In this document: in pieces, positions 7,209 to 8,421 of the stretch
Position numbering within the stretch: the first letter of the stretch is position 1
How the letters are laid out: each line of letters starts with the position of its first letter
DNA from: JAVVRI01 sp036654795
Lineage (GTDB): Bacteria; Bacteroidota; Bacteroidia; Bacteroidales; Tannerellaceae
Reading direction: 5' to 3'
DNA length: 8,421 nucleotides
Assembly (NCBI GenBank): GCA_036654795.1
Contig: JAVVRI010000125.1
Location: forward strand, 1-8,421
Translations under genes and position numbers: made by a program
Notes under the pieces: generated by a model
Told to the model about the DNA's origin: nothing
Database searches by the model: none
What the model saw: the letters and a program-made list of their open reading frames with translations, nothing else

Positions 7209-7290
7209 TGGTTTTTTCATAATAGTATTAGATTTAAGGTTAACAAAGTTGGTTAGGGGTTGTCGTGAGACAACCTTTAATTTTTTATAT
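7209..7290 (+). ncRNA. Probable small RNA or attenuated leader, about 80 nt
   Basis: No protein gene fits. The span is bounded by a perfect -7 element (7196-7203) and an intrinsic-type terminator (7255-7290), the layout of an independent short transcript. The body is AU-rich and contains TTTAAGGTTAA at 7233-7243, whose AAGGTT (7236-7241) can pair with AACCTT (7272-7277) on the 3' side of the terminator. This gives a second, mutually exclusive fold of the attenuator or anti-terminator kind. I have an unverified impression that related TTAGATTTAAGGTTAAC-like sequences recur in Bacteroidales intergenic regions, but I cannot name an RNA family. Ends are estimates: the start is placed a few bases after the -7 box and the end at the close of the U-rich run. 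Confidence 0.55.
7255..7290 (+). terminator. Rho-independent terminator with GUGA tetraloop
   Basis: GGTTGTC (7258-7264) and GACAACC (7269-7275) form a perfect 7-bp stem closed by a GTGA loop, a GNRA-type tetraloop. An A-U and two G-U pairs (7255-7257 with 7276-7278) extend it to 10 bp. A T-rich tract TTTAATTTTTTATAT follows immediately. Confidence 0.8.
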
Positions 7291-7340
7291 ACGTTCCATC
7301 CTATTGCATGACAAGAATACTATAGCTAACACAAAATTAA

Positions 7341-7441
7341 ACTGCTTGAGGTTGTTGGTGTCCGCAAGAATATAATATGAGACGTAACGAGATCCCGTAT
7401 AGAACCTGAAACGCCGACAAGCAAGTCTGGACTTTATCTGC
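7341..7441 (+). ncRNA. Candidate structured RNA element, unknown family
   Basis: Bases 7352-7361 (TTGTTGGTGT) pair without a gap to 7411-7420 (ACGCCGACAA): ten consecutive pairs, two of them G-U. An outer CTTG (7345-7348) pairs with CAAG (7422-7425) across a small internal loop. The two wobble pairs would be A-C mismatches on the other strand, so the structure favours RNA read from the + strand. A competing pairing AGGTT (7349-7353) with AACCT (7403-7407) would break the main stem. AAGT-CTGG-ACTT (7423-7434) can form a small 3' hairpin. Inside lies a 10-codon ORF (7377-7409, MRRNEIPYRT) of unknown meaning. No promoter of its own is visible, so it may be read through from 7196. It does not match the tRNA, SRP RNA or riboswitch cores I looked for. 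Confidence 0.35.
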
Positions 7442-7469
7442 TACATGATGTTACTTACATGATGTTACT
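7442..7469. repeat. 14-bp perfect tandem duplication across the FKBP-type gene stop
   Basis: TACATGATGTTACT occurs twice in direct succession (7442-7455 and 7456-7469), followed by a third partial TAC. It covers the last codons and stop of the minus-strand gene. The unit is not a multiple of three, yet the encoded end (V-S-N-I-M then stop) is the same with one copy or two; only the stop changes, from TAG to TAA. Confidence 0.9.
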
Positions 7470-7964
7470 TACCGTAAAGGTAAAGATCAGCGTCGATCCG
7501 GCAGGAATGTTACTATGATTTTGAAAGCCATACCCCAAACTGGCTGGAATAATAGCTTCTATTGTTTCGTCCGGACAAGCTTCAAGAACAACATAAGCCA
7601 CACCGGGTATCAATCTCTTCGGCTGATAAGTGGCCGTAAAAGGCTTCTGAAAGACAGTCTTATTCATCAACACGCCCGAGAAATCAGTAAAAGTAACATT
7701 CGATGTTAAGGTAGGATGAGAGACATAGTTTCCCTCCTTTTTAGTAATCCGGTATAACGCTGTATCACCATAAATAATGACTTGCTTATATAACGGTTTC
7801 CCAACAGAATCTGTTTCTGCTATTTTCTGCCGAAGGTAAGCTCTGTTTTCATTCATCCACTGCGTCTGTTCAGGCGAAAACGCCTCATCATCATCTTTAC
7901 TACATGCCGTACATACGGTAAACATTGCAAACAGCACACTCACATACACAAAAAATGTCTTCAT
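7455..7964 (-). CDS. FKBP-fold lipoprotein (peptidyl-prolyl isomerase-like)
   Basis: A 169-residue predicted lipoprotein. Residues 1-20 form a signal peptide (MKTFFVYVSVLFAMF) with the likely lipidated Cys21 in CTAC. The following SKDDDE resembles the acidic export signal that sends Bacteroidetes lipoproteins to the cell surface. The C-terminal half (about 85-168) resembles the FKBP domain, best at PASLGYGF (140-147) and IPAGSTLIFTFTV (153-165). By-eye alignment to FKBP12 keeps the Tyr of Y-G (Y82 equivalent) and the Phe near the end (F99 equivalent). It puts Gln106 in place of the active-site Asp and no Trp in the LIPGVAYV segment where I-x-G-W is usual, so isomerase activity is doubtful. 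The start at 7964 is chosen over an in-frame ATG at 8048 because it begins the signal peptide, and the promoter lies between the two. It is a single-gene unit. Confidence 0.85.
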   Translation of the reverse strand: MKTFFVYVSVLFAMFTVCTACSKDDDEAFSPEQTQWMNENRAYLRQKIAETDSVGKPLYKQVIIYGDTALYRITKKEGNYVSHPTLTSNVTFTDFSGVLMNKTVFQKPFTATYQPKRLIPGVAYVVLEACPDETIEAIIPASLGYGFQNHSNIPAGSTLIFTFTVSNIM

Positions 7965-8017
7965 CCTTGTTTTGTATTTTTTATAAATTAAATAGTAACC
8001 GGATATTTTCCGGATGA

Positions 8018-8049
8018 CAAAAGTAGTCAAAAACATCATATGTCCCAAA
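8018..8049 (-). promoter_or_regulatory. Promoter of the FKBP-fold lipoprotein gene
   Basis: Read on the minus strand, TTTG (8046-8049) is followed after exactly 20 bases by TACTTTTG (8018-8025). Together they match both halves of the Bacteroidetes promoter (TTTG, 19-21 bases, TAnnTTTG). The leader to the ATG at 7964 would be about 45-50 bases and contains CCGG-N7-CCGG (7999-8013 on the + strand). Confidence 0.75.
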
Positions 8050-8129
8050 TAATCCGTTTCAGTAGCCGATTAGGCGGGTTCAGCAAACTAATTTCCCCAA
8101 CTATTCTTGCTATATCCTACCTTAGCCGG

Positions 8130-8147
8130 CGATTTAAATAAAAATCG
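8130..8147 (+). repeat. Small inverted repeat before the efflux adaptor gene
   Basis: CGATTT (8130-8135) and AAATCG (8142-8147) are perfect inverted arms around AAATAA, 19 bases before the adaptor start. It could be a regulator site or a leader hairpin; with 6-bp arms in AT-rich DNA, chance is possible. Just upstream, TACCTTAG (8118-8125) is a one-mismatch relative of the -7 element. Confidence 0.3.
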
Positions 8148-8166
8148 TAAACACTAAAAATAGCAG

Positions 8167-8421
8167 ATGAGAAAGATGATGTATTTATGTTTGGCTGCAC
8201 TACTCGTTTCGTGCAATGGAGAAGAAAAGAAAAACACGGATCCCCTCACGGTTAAGGTCTATAAGGTCGATGCCTCTGGGGTAAGCAGCAACAGGGACTA
8301 TGCCTTCCTGTCTAAACCTTTTAAGACAACCGACCTCTCTTTTCGGGTAGGCGGACCGGTGACGGACTTCGACACGCAGTCCGGACAGTTCTTTCGGAAG
8401 GGAGCTGTGATTGCAGCGATC
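8167..8421 (+). CDS. RND efflux periplasmic adaptor (MFP/HlyD type), 5' part only
   Basis: The first 85 codons of a gene that runs off the window. The product starts with a short lipoprotein signal, MRKMMYLCLAALLVSC, with a good lipobox L-V-S-C (Cys16). A polar linker follows (NGEEKKNTDPL), then the first beta strand (TVKVYKV, 28-34) and the membrane-proximal/lipoyl-domain entry typical of AcrA-like adaptors: SFRVGGPVTDFDTQSGQFFRKGAVIAAI, where F-R-V-G-G and the G-Q-x-x-x-K-G turn stand out. Such proteins bridge an inner-membrane RND pump and a TolC-type channel in tripartite drug or metabolite export; the pump and channel genes would be expected after the window end. It is divergent from the FKBP-type gene, with about 200 bases between the start codons. 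The start is fixed by the signal peptide. Transported substrate unknown. Confidence 0.82.
   Translation, partial: MRKMMYLCLAALLVSCNGEEKKNTDPLTVKVYKVDASGVSSNRDYAFLSKPFKTTDLSFRVGGPVTDFDTQSGQFFRKGAVIAAI

Larger units (their letters stand above)
7110..7454. other. Gene-free 345-base gap between convergent genes
   Basis: No credible protein gene lies here on either strand. Bases 7110-7195 are AT-rich with only weak, overlapping stems. Bases 7196-7290 hold the promoter-terminator unit, 7291-7340 shows nothing clear, and 7341-7441 holds the second structured element. The start of the 14-base tandem repeat closes the gap. The symporter and the FKBP-type gene converge on it. Confidence 0.7.

Noticed and set aside
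7352..7420. Terminal inverted repeats of a small mobile element (MITE-like)
   Set aside because: Two of the ten arm positions match only as G-U RNA pairs and no flanking target-site duplication is seen; RNA structure explains it better.
7341..7441. tRNA, SRP RNA, tmRNA or a known riboswitch core
   Set aside because: No T-arm GTTCGA-type sequence, no SRP domain core, no tmRNA tag, and no TPP, cobalamin, SAM or FMN core motif could be found.
7965..8048. In-frame 28-residue N-terminal extension of the FKBP-type protein starting at 8048
   Set aside because: The signal peptide begins at the internal Met (7964), and a full TTTG-N20-TACTTTTG promoter lies within the extension, so it is leader DNA.
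8092..8125. Promoter for the efflux adaptor (TTTC, 22 bases, TACCTTAG)
   Set aside because: Both boxes carry a mismatch and the spacing is long; only mentioned as a weak candidate.

Overview
The window looks like chromosomal DNA of a gut-type Bacteroidales bacterium (Bacteroides, Parabacteroides or a close relative; the genus cannot be fixed from sequence alone). The reasons are several matches to the Bacteroidetes -7 promoter element TAnnTTTG, the absence of clear Shine-Dalgarno sequences, a UpxY-type NusG paralogue, a twin-arginine-leader Gfo/Idh/MocA oxidoreductase, and a lipoprotein whose Cys is followed by an S-K-D-D-D-E surface-export-like signal.

Layout: 84-1571 (+) is cobyric acid synthase (cobQ). 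It converges on an orphan UpxY/NusG-like antiterminator at 1587-2081 (-). Next come a probably exported Gfo/Idh/MocA oxidoreductase at 2182-3504 (+) and, behind its own promoter, a compact four-gene operon at 3642-7109 (+): phenylacetate-CoA ligase family enzyme, tandem-ACT-domain protein, a 46-residue one-helix membrane protein, and a sodium:solute symporter whose start codon overlaps the stop of the small protein. The 345-base gap 7110-7454 has no credible protein gene. It does hold a promoter-to-terminator unit of about 80 nt (probable small RNA or attenuated leader) and, after it, a second element whose pairing fits RNA transcribed from the + strand. At 7455-7964 (-) lies a short FKBP-fold lipoprotein with a canonical promoter. 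The window ends inside the start of an RND efflux periplasmic adaptor lipoprotein (8167 onward, +).

How the genes fit together: the 3642-7109 operon is the clearest functional unit. The symporter plus small partner would import a solute, the ligase would activate an aryl or similar carboxylic acid as a CoA thioester, and the ACT protein would sense an amino acid or related ligand. The substrate is inferred, not shown. The other genes are unrelated single units.

The points most worth following up are the small protein coupled to the symporter, the two RNA candidates in 7196-7441, an FKBP domain that appears to have lost usual active-site residues, the antiterminator with no capsule locus beside it, and a 14-base tandem duplication placed exactly so that the protein end is unchanged.
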